A DNA stretch of 64,000 nt. Origin: Methylocystis echinoides. Its GTDB lineage: Bacteria > Pseudomonadota > Alphaproteobacteria > Rhizobiales > Beijerinckiaceae. The number at the start of each line of letters is the position of its first letter. Position 1 is the stretch's first letter. Positions 35,153 to 44,882 of the stretch are shown one piece after another. Position numbers and translations under genes: made by a program. Where the stretch lies: the NCBI RefSeq assembly GCF_027923385.1, contig NZ_BSEC01000001.1, positions 2,554,501 to 2,618,500 on the forward strand, read 5' to 3'. A model generated the notes under the pieces. The model saw only the letters and a program-made list of their open reading frames with translations. It did no database searches and had not been told where the DNA came from.

Positions 35153-35668
35153 ATGATCGCCGCGCGCGACCGCTCGTCACCCGCAAGGATCGCCGCCGGG
35201 CTCATCGCCGGCGTCTGCGCCTTCGCGCTTGCGCCCGCCGTCGCGCAGCAGACGGCGACGCCGCCCGCGCCGCGCACGGCCCCTTCGAAACCGAAGACGC
35301 CCGCGTCAAAGCCCGAGACGGCAAAGGCGCCGCGCGCCAGGACCGAACCGCCGAAACCCGCGTCTGGCGCGCCCGCGCCCGCCGCGAAGCCGCTCCCGCC
35401 CGCGCCGCCTGCGGTAAGCGCGCCGCCGCCCGCCGCGCCCGTTCAGCCGCGCGCGCTGGCGCCGTTGCCGCCGCTCGACACGTCGGTCCCGCCGCCGCTG
35501 CTGCCGCGCGCCTCGCGCGCACGCATGCGCGCCTGCGCCGACGAATGGAACGTGATGAAGCGGAAATCCATCGCGGGCCTGCCGACATGGCGCGAATTCG
35601 CGACCGGCTGTCTCACGCGCGCCGCGCCGCCGCCGGCGGAGAAACCGCAGGGGACTGCATCCCCCTGA
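35153..35668 (+). CDS. Exported Pro/Ala-rich protein with short conserved C-terminal domain
   Basis: A 171-residue protein. A signal peptide (AGLIAGVCAFALAPAVAQ) ends near residue 32, residues about 33-117 are a Pro/Ala/Lys-rich linker and residues about 118-156 form a compact segment (RMRACADEWNVMKR, TWREFATGCL) seen at the end of many Rhizobiales exported proteins. The two cysteines may pair. The linker would span the periplasm or peptidoglycan. Function unknown. AAAGA-type ribosome site, with no overlap with the divergent hemB. Confidence 0.7.
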   Translation: MIAARDRSSPARIAAGLIAGVCAFALAPAVAQQTATPPAPRTAPSKPKTPASKPETAKAPRARTEPPKPASGAPAPAAKPLPPAPPAVSAPPPAAPVQPRALAPLPPLDTSVPPPLLPRASRARMRACADEWNVMKRKSIAGLPTWREFATGCLTRAAPPPAEKPQGTASP

Positions 35669-35782
35669 AAAGACTTCGCCCGAGGCGCGCTCTGGCGAGC
35701 GCTTCCCCGGGCGATGAATTGACGCGCTAGGGCGCATTCCCGACGCGCGACCCATAGATCACGCATGGCGAAAGCGCCTGTT

Positions 35783-36109
35783 TCAGGCGCCCTCGGACGG
35801 CGTGGCCGGCGGAGCTACCTTGACCTTTCGAGGCGCGCGCTTCTTGGCGGTCGCCTTTTTGGTCGTCGTCTTCTTGGTGGCGCGCTTCTTCGTCGCCGCC
35901 TTCTTCGTCACAGCGCGCTTCTTGGTCGCTGCCTTCCGAACGGTCTTGCGAGCGGTCTTCTTCGTCGCGGTCTTGCGCACGGCCTTTTTGGTCGCCGTCT
36001 TCTTCGTTGCGCGCTTCTTCGTCGCCGCCTTCTTGGTCGCGGTTTTACGCGCGCCCTTCTTCGCCGCAGCCTTCTTGGCCGGCTTACGCTTTGTAGTAGC
36101 TCTCGCCAT
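35783..36109 (-). CDS. Histone H1-like Lys/Ala/Thr repeat protein
   Basis: A 108-residue highly basic protein built from imperfect repeats such as [15 protein letters not shown] with almost no hydrophobic residues, ending in an Ala/Pro/Ser tail. It resembles eukaryotic H1 tails and bacterial Hc1/AlgP-like proteins that bind DNA without sequence preference. A nucleoid role is inferred from composition. The gene is itself a DNA repeat array of AAG-rich codons, so the opposite strand shows long false open frames. Confidence 0.85.
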   Translation of the reverse strand: MARATTKRKPAKKAAAKKGARKTATKKAATKKRATKKTATKKAVRKTATKKTARKTVRKAATKKRAVTKKAATKKRATKKTTTKKATAKKRAPRKVKVAPPATPSEGA

Positions 36110-36654
36110 AATAAGTCCCCTTGATCCGAATTGCCGGAACTATGGTCGACCGACAATACGCTCAACTAGCGTAACGTGGTTAACCACTGGTTCAAGTGGC
36201 GCCGCGCGAAAGAGTAGCGCGTCGCGCCAAAAATCCGGCTCGCTTTCGCGTCGTCGACATAGAAGAAGAGCGCGCGATCATCGCTGCGAAACCAGCGCGG
36301 ATGCTTGTCCCGCGGTCGTCGCGCGCTGCGTTTTTCTTGCGGCGCAAAACACCGCGACATGCGCTTTCACCGCAGGCCGCGCGGCGCGCGTCGTCACCTT
36401 CACGGATGCGCGCGAAGTTTCAATTGCTTGTTTTTCTTGCGAATCATTGACGGCTATCGAAACGCGGGCGACACGCGGCGCCGATCGCTCCGCCCTTTCC
36501 CACACGCCCTTGCAACGCCGGAAGACGCGCCACGCATCGGCCTTTGCTTGCACGAAAGCATCCCCTCGACGCGAGCGCGTCAATTGACGTCATCCATCTG
36601 TCCGGCTCGGTTTCGAGACAACAAAAAAAATTTGTGCGCGACGCGAAAAAAGGC
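36110..36654. other. Gap upstream of the histone-like gene, one doubtful small frame
   Basis: About 545 bases. A 64-residue minus-strand frame (36166-36360) has a protein-like C-terminal part (RALFFYVDDAKASRIFG) and fair GC3 but only a weak ribosome site, so I leave it unannotated. No terminator for the histone-like gene or RNA gene was recognised. A-rich runs appear toward 36620-36660. Confidence 0.4.
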
Positions 36655-36711
36655 AAAAAAAAAGTCGGCCCGGAGGTGCGCGAAACAAAAAATCGCGCAT
36701 CGCCGGGCCGA
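36655..36711 (-). terminator. Intrinsic terminator of gatB with a two-part stem
   Basis: Outer arms TCGGCCCGG/CCGGGCCGA and inner arms TGCGCGA/TCGCGCA are separated by 3-base bulges and a 9-base loop. On the minus strand it is followed by nine T, about 33 bases past the gatB stop. Confidence 0.92.
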
Positions 36712-36744
36712 TATGATTCGTGAAAGGGTGATGACGCGGTCGGT

Positions 36745-38214
36745 TCAGATGCCCAGTTTGCTCTTCAGGAGATCGTTCACGGCCTGCGGATTCGCCTTGC
36801 CGCCGGTCTGCTTCATCACCTGACCGACGAACCAGCCGAGCATCGTCGGCTTCGCCAGCGCCTGTTCGACCTTGTCGGGATTGGCGGCGATGACCGCGTC
36901 GATGGCGGCTTCGATGGCGCCGGTGTCGGTCACCTGCTTCATGCCGCGCGTCTCGACGATCTCCCGGGGATCGCCGCCTTCGGTCCAGACGATCTCGAAG
37001 AGATCCTTGGCGATCTTGCCCGAGATGACGTTGCTGGAGATGAGATCGATGATCGCGCCGAGCGCCTGCGCCGAAACCGGCGAGCGCGTGACGTCGAGAC
37101 CTTCCTTGTTCAGCCGGCCGAAGAGTTCGTTGATGACCCAGTTGGCCGCAAGCTTCGCATCGCGCCCCTTCGCCGTCTCCTCGAAGAAGTCGGCGCTGGC
37201 GCGTTCCATGACGAGCACGCCCGCATCATAGGGCGGAAGGCCATATTCGGCGATGAAGCGCGCGCGCTTTGCGTCCGGCAATTCCGGCAGCCCGGCTTTC
37301 AGCGCATCGACATAAGCCTGATCGAACTCCAGCGGCAGCAGATCGGGATCGGGGAAATAGCGATAGTCGTGCGCTTCTTCCTTCGAGCGCATGGAGCGGG
37401 TCTCGCCCTTGCCGGGATCGAAGAGGCGCGTTTCCTGATCGATCTTGCCGCCATCTTCCAGAATGCCGATCTGACGGCGCGCCTCGACCTCGATCGCCTG
37501 TCCGATGAAGCGGATCGAATTCACGTTCTTGATCTCGCAGCGCGTGCCGAGCGGGTCGCCGGGGCGACGCACGGACACATTCACGTCGGCGCGCAGCGAG
37601 CCCTGCTCCATATTGCCGTCGCAGGAGCCGATGTAGCGCAGCAGCGCGCGCAGCTTGGTCACATAGGCGCGCGCCTCTTCCGCCGAGCGCATGTCGGGCT
37701 TCGAGACGATCTCCATCAGCGCGACGCCGCTGCGATTGAGGTCGACATGGCTCTCGCCGGGCGAGAGATCGTGGATGGACTTGCCGGCGTCCTGCTCGAG
37801 GTGAAGACGCTCGACGCCAACCGTGATGCGCTCGGTCGGCGACACGTCGACGATGACCGCGCCCTCGCCGACGATCGGGTGCTTGAACTGGGAGATCTGA
37901 TAGCCCTGCGGCAGATCGGGATAGAAATAATTCTTGCGGTCGAAGACCGAGCGCAGATTGATCTGCGCCTCGAGCCCGAGGCCGGTTCGGATCGCCTGCC
38001 TGACGCATTCCTCGTTGATCACGGGCAGCATGCCGGGCATGGCCGCGTCGACGAGCGAGACGTGATCGTTGGGCGCGCCGCCATATTCGGCCGAGGCGCC
38101 GGAGAACAGCTTGGCGTTCGACGTCACCTGCGCATGGATTTCCATGCCGATGACGACTTCCCAGTCGCCGGTCGCGCCTTTGATGAGCTTGGAGGGAGCC
38201 GCCTGTGTCGCCAT
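36745..38214 (-). CDS. gatB: Aspartyl/glutamyl-tRNA amidotransferase subunit B
   Basis: tRNA-binding kinase subunit of GatCAB, which amidates misacylated Glu-tRNA(Gln) and Asp-tRNA(Asn). The 489 residues contain VIGMEIHAQ near the start, [14 protein letters not shown] near 85, [17 protein letters not shown] near 155 and the C-terminal YqeY-like domain ending [12 protein letters not shown] 38214 has GAGGAAA; an earlier start adds 13 residues. It is about 0.5 kb downstream of gatA on the same strand, with a small plus-strand gene and repeats between. Confidence 0.97.
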   Translation of the reverse strand: MATQAAPSKLIKGATGDWEVVIGMEIHAQVTSNAKLFSGASAEYGGAPNDHVSLVDAAMPGMLPVINEECVRQAIRTGLGLEAQINLRSVFDRKNYFYPDLPQGYQISQFKHPIVGEGAVIVDVSPTERITVGVERLHLEQDAGKSIHDLSPGESHVDLNRSGVALMEIVSKPDMRSAEEARAYVTKLRALLRYIGSCDGNMEQGSLRADVNVSVRRPGDPLGTRCEIKNVNSIRFIGQAIEVEARRQIGILEDGGKIDQETRLFDPGKGETRSMRSKEEAHDYRYFPDPDLLPLEFDQAYVDALKAGLPELPDAKRARFIAEYGLPPYDAGVLVMERASADFFEETAKGRDAKLAANWVINELFGRLNKEGLDVTRSPVSAQALGAIIDLISSNVISGKIAKDLFEIVWTEGGDPREIVETRGMKQVTDTGAIEAAIDAVIAANPDKVEQALAKPTMLGWFVGQVMKQTGGKANPQAVNDLLKSKLGI

Positions 38215-38305
38215 ATTTTCCTCGCTAGACCTGTCGCTTTTCATATAAACCACTGCGCGCGCCAGCGGAACGGGCGAGGCGCATCAAAGGGAGCCGAGGC
38301 CGGTC

Positions 38306-38566
38306 ATGGCGAATATCTGCAAGAATGGCGTCGTCGCCCGCATGCGCAATGCGCCGGCGCATATCGCCGTGCCGGTCGGCGCCGCCTTTATCCTTGGCGG
38401 CTTTCTGAGCATCCTGCCCGTCTTCGGCGTGTGGATGTTCCCGGTCGGCCTCGCCATCATGGCGCCGCACATTCCCGCCGCCGGCCGCCTGGAGCGGCGC
38501 CTGCTGCGCTGGTCGATCCGCAAGGGGTTCATCCGGATCAAGCGGGTGAAGCGCGAGGAGGGTTGA
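38306..38566 (+). CDS. Small membrane protein of unknown function
   Basis: An 86-residue protein with a single long hydrophobic stretch, about residues 20-54 (VPVGAAFILGGFLSILPVFGVWMFPVGLAIMAP), probably two closely spaced helices, and a basic C-terminal tail (WSIRKGFIRIKRVKREEG). It is similar in layout to small PGPGW-type membrane proteins, but I cannot confirm the family. It is divergent from gatB with 91 bases between. Confidence 0.65.
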   Translation: MANICKNGVVARMRNAPAHIAVPVGAAFILGGFLSILPVFGVWMFPVGLAIMAPHIPAAGRLERRLLRWSIRKGFIRIKRVKREEG

Positions 38567-38574
38567 GGCGGAAC

Positions 38575-38703
38575 CCCTCATCCGTCCCCGCTTCGCGGGG
38601 CCACCTTCTCCCGCAAGGGGAGAAGGGAGGGGATCACAAAGCAAGCCGCTGAGCCCTTCTCCCCTTGCGGGAGAAGGCAGCGCGACGCGCCGGATGAGGG
38701 GTC
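38575..38703. repeat. Palindromic repeat, CCCTCATCCG...CGGATGAGGG family
   Basis: A composite of outer inverted ends (CCCTCATCCG and CGGATGAGGG) and inner hairpins (CCTTCTCCCGCAAGGGGAGAAGG and its inverted copy). The same architecture recurs at 59402-59540 and, eroded, at 5275-5342. It fills the gap between convergent genes. Confidence 0.85.
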
Positions 38704-38709
38704 GTCCCG

Positions 38710-39041
38710 TCAGTCGCCCTTGGGCGCACGATCGCCCATCAGGCGCTCTTCATACTGGATCGCCCATTCGATGATGGTCGTCCACAAGTTCATCGCCAGC
38801 TCCACCGACAACCCTTCGCGCCGCGAGGCGCCGAGCACGCGCGCCAGCACTTCGTCGACGCGCTCCGGCACGCGCGCGGGGATGCCGAGCGCCGGCTTCA
38901 CTTTCGCGGCGCGCTCGATCTGGCGCTGGCGCTTCGCCAGCAAGGCGACGAGCTCATCGTCAAGCTCGTCGATGACGCGGCGCACGTCGGACATTTCGTC
39001 CTGCATCGCCTTGAGGTCGGTGTCGGCGTCGGTCTTGCTCA

Positions 39042-39042
<1 letters not shown>
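38710..39042 (-). CDS. Chorismate mutase, AroQ type
   Basis: Rearranges chorismate to prephenate for Phe and Tyr synthesis. A 110-residue all-helical protein: VRRVIDELDDELVALLAKRQRQIERAAKVK near residues 20-49 carries the conserved active-site Arg, Asp and Lys, and the C-terminal helix (NLWTTIIEWAIQYEE) follows. The ATG shares a base with the gatA stop (TGATG) and has GGGAGG upstream, so translation is linked to gatA. Confidence 0.92.
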
Positions 39043-40535
<1,493 letters not shown>

Positions 40536-40582
40536 CGAGTCTCTTTATATATGTGTGCGGGACGATGGGGAGGCTGAACGCC

Positions 40583-40870
40583 CTATTCGACCACCTTCGG
40601 GACGACGAAATAATGATCCTCGCGCGCGGGCGCATTGGCGAGGATGTCGTCGGCGATGGCGCCGTCCGTCACCACATCCGCGCGCTTCTTCATCTGCATC
40701 GGCAGCACGGACGCGATCGGCTCGACGCCATCGACGTTCACGTCGCCGAGGGCCTCGACGAAGGACAGAATGGCGTTGAGCTCGCCGCGCAGGCGCTCAA
40801 CCTCATTCTCATCGACAGCGATGCGCGAGAGATGGGCGATGCGGCGAACCACCGCGGAATCGACAGACAT
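40583..40870 (-). CDS. gatC: Aspartyl/glutamyl-tRNA amidotransferase subunit C
   Basis: Small 95-residue subunit that wraps round GatA and stabilises the complex. The N-terminal helix [20 protein letters not shown] and C-terminal [11 protein letters not shown] are typical. GGAG precedes ATG 40870; the longer frame has no family similarity. First gene of the gatC-gatA-chorismate mutase unit. Confidence 0.95.
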   Translation of the reverse strand: MSVDSAVVRRIAHLSRIAVDENEVERLRGELNAILSFVEALGDVNVDGVEPIASVLPMQMKKRADVVTDGAIADDILANAPAREDHYFVVPKVVE

Positions 40871-41035
40871 TTGAGAGCTCCGCCGGGAAGAACCTGTTAC
40901 GGCGCTATAACGCCTGGGCTGGCAAGGCGCAATGCGGGAGGGCGCATTCGCGGCCCGTCGCGGGGGAGAAACTGGAGCCTGAGGGCATGTCGTTAGGGCT
41001 CGCGCATTGGCCGGCGGCCTGATAAGCCGGCTGCA

Positions 41036-41503
41036 ATGACCCTCGACCTTCAACTCGACGCGCTCGCCGCCGCGCTGCCGCCCCGTGGCCGCCTTCTGGG
41101 CCTCGATCTCGGGACCAAGACCATCGGCCTCGCCCTGTCCGACGTGGAGCGGCGGCTCGCCTCGCCGCTGGACACGATCCGCCGCGTCAAATTCTCCGCG
41201 GACGCCGAGGCGCTGCTGAAGCGGACGGCCGATTTCGACGTGCAGGCGCTTGTCTTCGGCCTGCCGCTGAACATGGACGGGACCGAAGGCCCGCGCGCGC
41301 AGGCGACCCGCGCCTTCATGCGCAATCTGCGCAAGCTCACGCCCCTGCCCTTCGCCTTCTGGGACGAGCGCCTGTCAACGGCGGCGGTGACGCGCGAACT
41401 GATCGCGCAGGACGCGTCCCGCGCCAAGCGCGCCGAAGTCGTCGACCGCATGGCCGCCGCCTACATCCTCCAGGGCGCGCTCGACCGTCTCGCGCGCCTC
41501 TAG
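41036..41503 (+). CDS. ruvX: YqgF-type Holliday junction resolvase / pre-16S rRNA nuclease
   Basis: A 155-residue RNase H-like nuclease. [17 protein letters not shown] (about residues 20-36) contains the first catalytic Asp, [13 protein letters not shown] lies near 80 and [11 protein letters not shown] near 113 provides further acidic residues. The family is linked to 16S rRNA 5' processing and resolvase activity. It is divergent from gatC, 165 bases apart. Confidence 0.94.
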   Translation: MTLDLQLDALAAALPPRGRLLGLDLGTKTIGLALSDVERRLASPLDTIRRVKFSADAEALLKRTADFDVQALVFGLPLNMDGTEGPRAQATRAFMRNLRKLTPLPFAFWDERLSTAAVTRELIAQDASRAKRAEVVDRMAAAYILQGALDRLARL

Positions 41504-41516
41504 CTGAACGCAAAAT

Positions 41517-41542
41517 CCCTCCCCCCGCTTGCGGGGAGAGGG
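41517..41542. repeat. GC-rich palindromic repeat after ruvX
   Basis: A single copy of the CCCTCCCCCCGC-loop-GCGGGGAGAGGG element between the convergent ruvX and the gene ending at 41560, related to the 2.1 kb cluster. Confidence 0.75.
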
Positions 41543-41559
41543 TCAAATCAGGTCGCCAA

Positions 41560-42168
41560 TCAGGCGGGGACGCCGGCCGTCTGGGCCGCCTTGTGCGCCT
41601 TCGCGCGCAGCGCCAGGATCATCACCCCCACCAGGCCGAAGAAGCCCACGCCGTAGAGGATGTATTCGAGCATCCCCCAGAAGGTGTAGAGGCCCACGCC
41701 GAAGGCGAATTCCGACACCCACTCATTGCCCAGATCGTCGCGCACCGTCACGATCGCCCGGTAACGACCCGCGTCCTTGAAGTCGTGCTCGAAGGTCATG
41801 ATGCCGTTGCGGTAGACCTTGGGCTCATAGAACGCCACGGTCAGCGCGTCGAGATTGTCCTTCGAGACCGGCGCGCCGGTGTCCTTGACGATCCGCGCGC
41901 CGATCGCCATGTCGCGCAACTCCGGCGAAACGGCTGTCAACGCGATCACGGTCGGCCCGGTCTGGCCGATATCCTGGCAAAACTCCTGCTCCTCGCCCGT
42001 GCGCTGATAGGCGATGAAATGCATGGTGCTCGGCCCGAGCTTGAGGACGCAGTCATCCTGCTCCAGCTTCACGCCCCCATGCGCCTCGGCGCCCGAGGGC
42101 GCGAGACCCAGAACGGCGACAAGACCCAACACCGCGGCCGCAAGGCCGCGTTTGAACAAACCCTTCAT
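41560..42168 (-). CDS. Exported, membrane-anchored protein with possible copper ligands
   Basis: A 202-residue protein. Signal cleavage after AEA (residue 29) would leave His30 as the mature N-terminus (HGGVKLEQDDC). The periplasmic part holds Cys40, Met49-His50 (MHFIAYQ) and Cys64 (EFCQDI), and one membrane helix spans about residues 163-187 with a basic C-terminal tail. The pattern recalls periplasmic proteins seen in methanotrophs and other proteobacteria, but I cannot name the family; copper binding is inferred from the residues. GAGGAGA precedes ATG 42168. Confidence 0.75.
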   Translation of the reverse strand: MKGLFKRGLAAAVLGLVAVLGLAPSGAEAHGGVKLEQDDCVLKLGPSTMHFIAYQRTGEEQEFCQDIGQTGPTVIALTAVSPELRDMAIGARIVKDTGAPVSKDNLDALTVAFYEPKVYRNGIMTFEHDFKDAGRYRAIVTVRDDLGNEWVSEFAFGVGLYTFWGMLEYILYGVGFFGLVGVMILALRAKAHKAAQTAGVPA

Positions 42169-42504
42169 GCTCGTCTCCTCATCAAGACATGACATCTGGC
42201 CAAAAAGTCCGCCGGCATGTCGCCGCCGTCCGCCGCTCTGTCTGGCCGATACACAGAAAGCTTTGTATGAGCTGGGTGTTTTACTATGCGTCATCAAGAC
42301 GCAGGCGATTTAATTATTTCATCTATCTGATCCTATTATATTTTCTCTAGACCACCACTGGCGCCGCCGACATTGCATGCCACAACATATTGAACCTTGG
42401 CGTTTACATAACCATATATGTTGAAAAAACGGACGCAGGCCTTTGCGGGGCAAAGCTAATATAAATTTTACTATACTTCTCTCGAATACTTACATTTCGC
42501 AGGC
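42169..42504. other. AT-rich gap, no gene seen
   Basis: The part from about 42290 to 42500 is strikingly AT-rich for this genome, with runs such as TTTAATTATTTC and ATATAAATTTTAC, and a short GCGTC/GACGC hairpin at 42288-42302. No open frame or RNA gene is convincing. It may hold promoters for both divergent genes or be a remnant of acquired DNA. Confidence 0.45.
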
Positions 42505-42533
42505 TTGCGCGCCCCTGTCGGGAATATGCTAGA
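42505..42533 (+). promoter_or_regulatory. Possible housekeeping promoter of the 177-residue membrane gene
   Basis: TTGCGC and GCTAGA are 17 bases apart, 30 bases upstream of the ATG at 42563. GCTANA is a common alphaproteobacterial -10 form; the match is fair only. Confidence 0.35.
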
Positions 42534-42562
42534 AGACGGGCAAAACAACCGACGGAACCGAG

Positions 42563-43096
42563 ATGAAACCGAATCTGTCCGGAGCGGTCGTGAGCATCGC
42601 CGGCCTTCTGCTGGCGGGCGGCGGCGTCTATGCAATGTCGACGGGTTGGGACATGGTGCAGCTCGAGCGCGGCTGGAGCCTGTTCATTTCCGGGTCCGTC
42701 ATGCTGTCCGGCGGGGTGGTCACGCTGGCGCTTGGGCGGGTGATCGCGCATCTGGCGCGCCTCGGCGTCGCCCAGCCGGCAAGCGCCGCTGCGCCCGCCA
42801 AGGTGGAAACCACGGAAACGCCTGCCCCGCGCCCAAAGGCCGAAGCCGTTGCGCCGAAGGCGTCGGCCGCCCCGGCTGCGCCTGACCCCAAGCGCCCGCC
42901 CCTTTCGCAGATATTGAAATCCCTGCGCGAGCCGCCGCCGCCGGACGCGCCGACGGAAGTCGACCGCTACGAGGCGGGCGGTTCAACCTACATCATGATG
43001 TCGGATGGTTCGGTGGAGGTGCACGGACCCGACGGCCGGCATCGTTACCCGTCGCTCGCGGCGCTGCGGGCCGAGGCCGGGCTTCCCATGCCGTGA
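42563..43096 (+). CDS. Two-helix membrane protein with conserved C-terminal segment
   Basis: A 177-residue protein with hydrophobic segments at about residues 7-25 and 40-62, a Pro/Ala/Lys-rich linker (about 72-118) and a conserved-looking end (VDRYEAGGSTYIMMSDGSVEV, YPSLAALRAEAG). This architecture is common among Rhizobiales proteins of unknown function. Both ends are likely cytoplasmic. It stands alone with its own promoter region. Confidence 0.7.
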   Translation: MKPNLSGAVVSIAGLLLAGGGVYAMSTGWDMVQLERGWSLFISGSVMLSGGVVTLALGRVIAHLARLGVAQPASAAAPAKVETTETPAPRPKAEAVAPKASAAPAAPDPKRPPLSQILKSLREPPPPDAPTEVDRYEAGGSTYIMMSDGSVEVHGPDGRHRYPSLAALRAEAGLPMP

Positions 43097-43123
43097 CGGC
43101 GGAGACGCCGCCCGGCGTGGCGA

Positions 43124-44065
43124 TTACGTCGCCGCGCCCCAGATCAGGAACAGCGCCGCGTCGCCCGGCAGTCCTTCCGGAAACTCGATAACCTGCGCGG
43201 CGATCTTGAAACCGCGCGGCCGCAGCTCATTCCGCCACCGCCGGAACACATCGGCGGGCTCGCCGCGCAGCGTTTCCGGCCAATGCGGATCGGGCGCGTT
43301 GATGGCGCGGCCGCCATCCGTGCAAAGCTGCGCGGGAAAGCGAATGAGCATGCTTTCCGTCAATCCGTTCGCCGCCGCAGCGCGCGCCCTGCCGAGCATG
43401 TCGCGCCAGGCGCCTTCCGTGAGCCGCAGTGCCGCGAGATCGCGGATGCGCTGTTCGCGCAGCGCCATCACGGCCTGATGATGCGTGAGGCGCTCACTTT
43501 CGATCTGACGCTCATGCGCGGCGACGAGCGCGCGAAAATCTCCCGCTGTCGCAATGTCGCAGACATCCGGTTCGGGCTGCGCGACCTTGAGGACGGTCGG
43601 CTCGCGGGCGAGCGAGGCGAGCGTGGCGTCGCCCCGGCCACCTGACAGCGCCTGCGCCACCTCGCGGCGCAGCAGCACGCCGACGAGCTTGTGGCCCTCG
43701 ACCACCGGCATGCGCTTCAGGCGATGTTCCGCCATCACCTTCTCGGCCTCGGCGAGGCGCGCCTCGCAGGGGACGAAGATCGGCGGCGTGGTCATGATGT
43801 CGGCAAGCGCCTTGCCATTGCCGCGAAACACCGGCTTGCGCCGGTTTTGCAAAAGAAACTCCGGTATCGGGCCGAGTTCGGCGGCGACCGGCGGACGCGC
43901 CTTTTCGAGATTGCTGCGGGTGACGATTCCGATCGGCGTCAGATTGTCGTCGACGACCGCGACGACGCCCATTGGCGAGGAGGCCAGCGCTCTGGCGACA
44001 TAATCGAGATCGGCGTCAGCCGTCACATAGACGAGGCCGCGCCGCATCAGTTCGCAGGCCAGCAT
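43124..44065 (-). CDS. CBS-domain protein
   Basis: A 313-residue soluble protein with two CBS motifs in the N-terminal half (ELMRRGLVYVTADADLDYVA to GIVTRSNLEKA, about residues 5-55, and DIMTTPPIFVPCEARLAEAE to GVLLRREVA, about 88-140). CBS pairs usually bind adenosyl nucleotides. The C-terminal half has a long helix (HERQIESERLTHHQAVMALREQRIRDLA) and an unidentified domain. AGGAGA precedes ATG 44065. It follows xthA by 14 bases on the same strand. Its target is unknown. Confidence 0.8.
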   Translation of the reverse strand: MLACELMRRGLVYVTADADLDYVARALASSPMGVVAVVDDNLTPIGIVTRSNLEKARPPVAAELGPIPEFLLQNRRKPVFRGNGKALADIMTTPPIFVPCEARLAEAEKVMAEHRLKRMPVVEGHKLVGVLLRREVAQALSGGRGDATLASLAREPTVLKVAQPEPDVCDIATAGDFRALVAAHERQIESERLTHHQAVMALREQRIRDLAALRLTEGAWRDMLGRARAAAANGLTESMLIRFPAQLCTDGGRAINAPDPHWPETLRGEPADVFRRWRNELRPRGFKIAAQVIEFPEGLPGDAALFLIWGAAT

Positions 44066-44079
44066 CCGGTCTCCTGTCG

Positions 44080-44877
44080 TCACTCCGCGAGTTCGATCGT
44101 CACCGGCACATGGTCGGAGGGACGCTCCCATCCGCGCGCTTCGGTGAGCACATCGAGCTTCTTCAGCTTCCCGCCGAGCGCCTCGCTGACGAGAATATGA
44201 TCCAGCCGGCGCCCGCGATTGGACGCCGCCCAATCAGCTGCACGATAACTCCACCATGTGTAAAGTTTCTCTTCCGCCGGCACGAAATGGCGCATGGCGT
44301 CGATCCATTTGCCGGCCTGAAAGACATTGGCGAGCTTTTCCACTTCCACCGGCGTGTGACTGACAACCTTGAGAAGCGCCTTGTGGCTCCAGACGTCATG
44401 TTCGAGCGGCGCGATATTGAGATCGCCGACGAGCGCCACCCGGCCCTTCGCGAAGCCTTTCTGGCCCCATTCCGTCATTTCGTCGAGGAAACTGAGCTTG
44501 TGGGCGAATTTCGGATTGATCGTGACGTCGGGCTCGTCGCCACCGGCCGGCACGTAGAAATTATGCAGCGTGATCGGCCCGCCCCTGGCCTCCACCTCGA
44601 CGCTGATATGACGCGCGTCGCCCTTTTCGCAGAAGTCGCGCTTCTCGATCAGGCCCAGCGGCTTCTTCGAGAGCACGGCGACGCCGTGATAGCCCTTCTG
44701 GCCATTGATCGCGGCGTGCTTGTAGCCGAGCGCGGCGAAGTCCTTCATCGGAAATTCGGCGTCGCGGCACTTCGTCTCCTGAAGACAGAGAACGTCCGGC
44801 GCTTTGGTCTTCAGAAGATGCGCGACGAGCGGCATGCGCAGCCGCACCGAATTGATGTTCCAGGTGGTGATCTTCAA
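44080..44877 (-). CDS. xthA: Exodeoxyribonuclease III
   Basis: AP endonuclease and 3'-5' exonuclease of base-excision repair. The 265 residues contain TWNINSVR (residue 4), LQETKC (metal Glu near 34), VGDLNIAP near 150 and the C-terminal DHILVSEAL and SDHVPV motifs. Transcribed with the downstream CBS-domain gene. Identification is secure. Confidence 0.96.
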   Translation of the reverse strand: MKITTWNINSVRLRMPLVAHLLKTKAPDVLCLQETKCRDAEFPMKDFAALGYKHAAINGQKGYHGVAVLSKKPLGLIEKRDFCEKGDARHISVEVEARGGPITLHNFYVPAGGDEPDVTINPKFAHKLSFLDEMTEWGQKGFAKGRVALVGDLNIAPLEHDVWSHKALLKVVSHTPVEVEKLANVFQAGKWIDAMRHFVPAEEKLYTWWSYRAADWAASNRGRRLDHILVSEALGGKLKKLDVLTEARGWERPSDHVPVTIELAE

Positions 44878-44882
44878 ATCTG

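Noticed and set aside
35802..36587. Plus-strand frame of 261 hydrophobic residues, looking like a membrane protein
   Set aside because: The hydrophobic Phe/Val/Leu repeats are the reverse reading of AAG-rich lysine codons of the histone-like gene.
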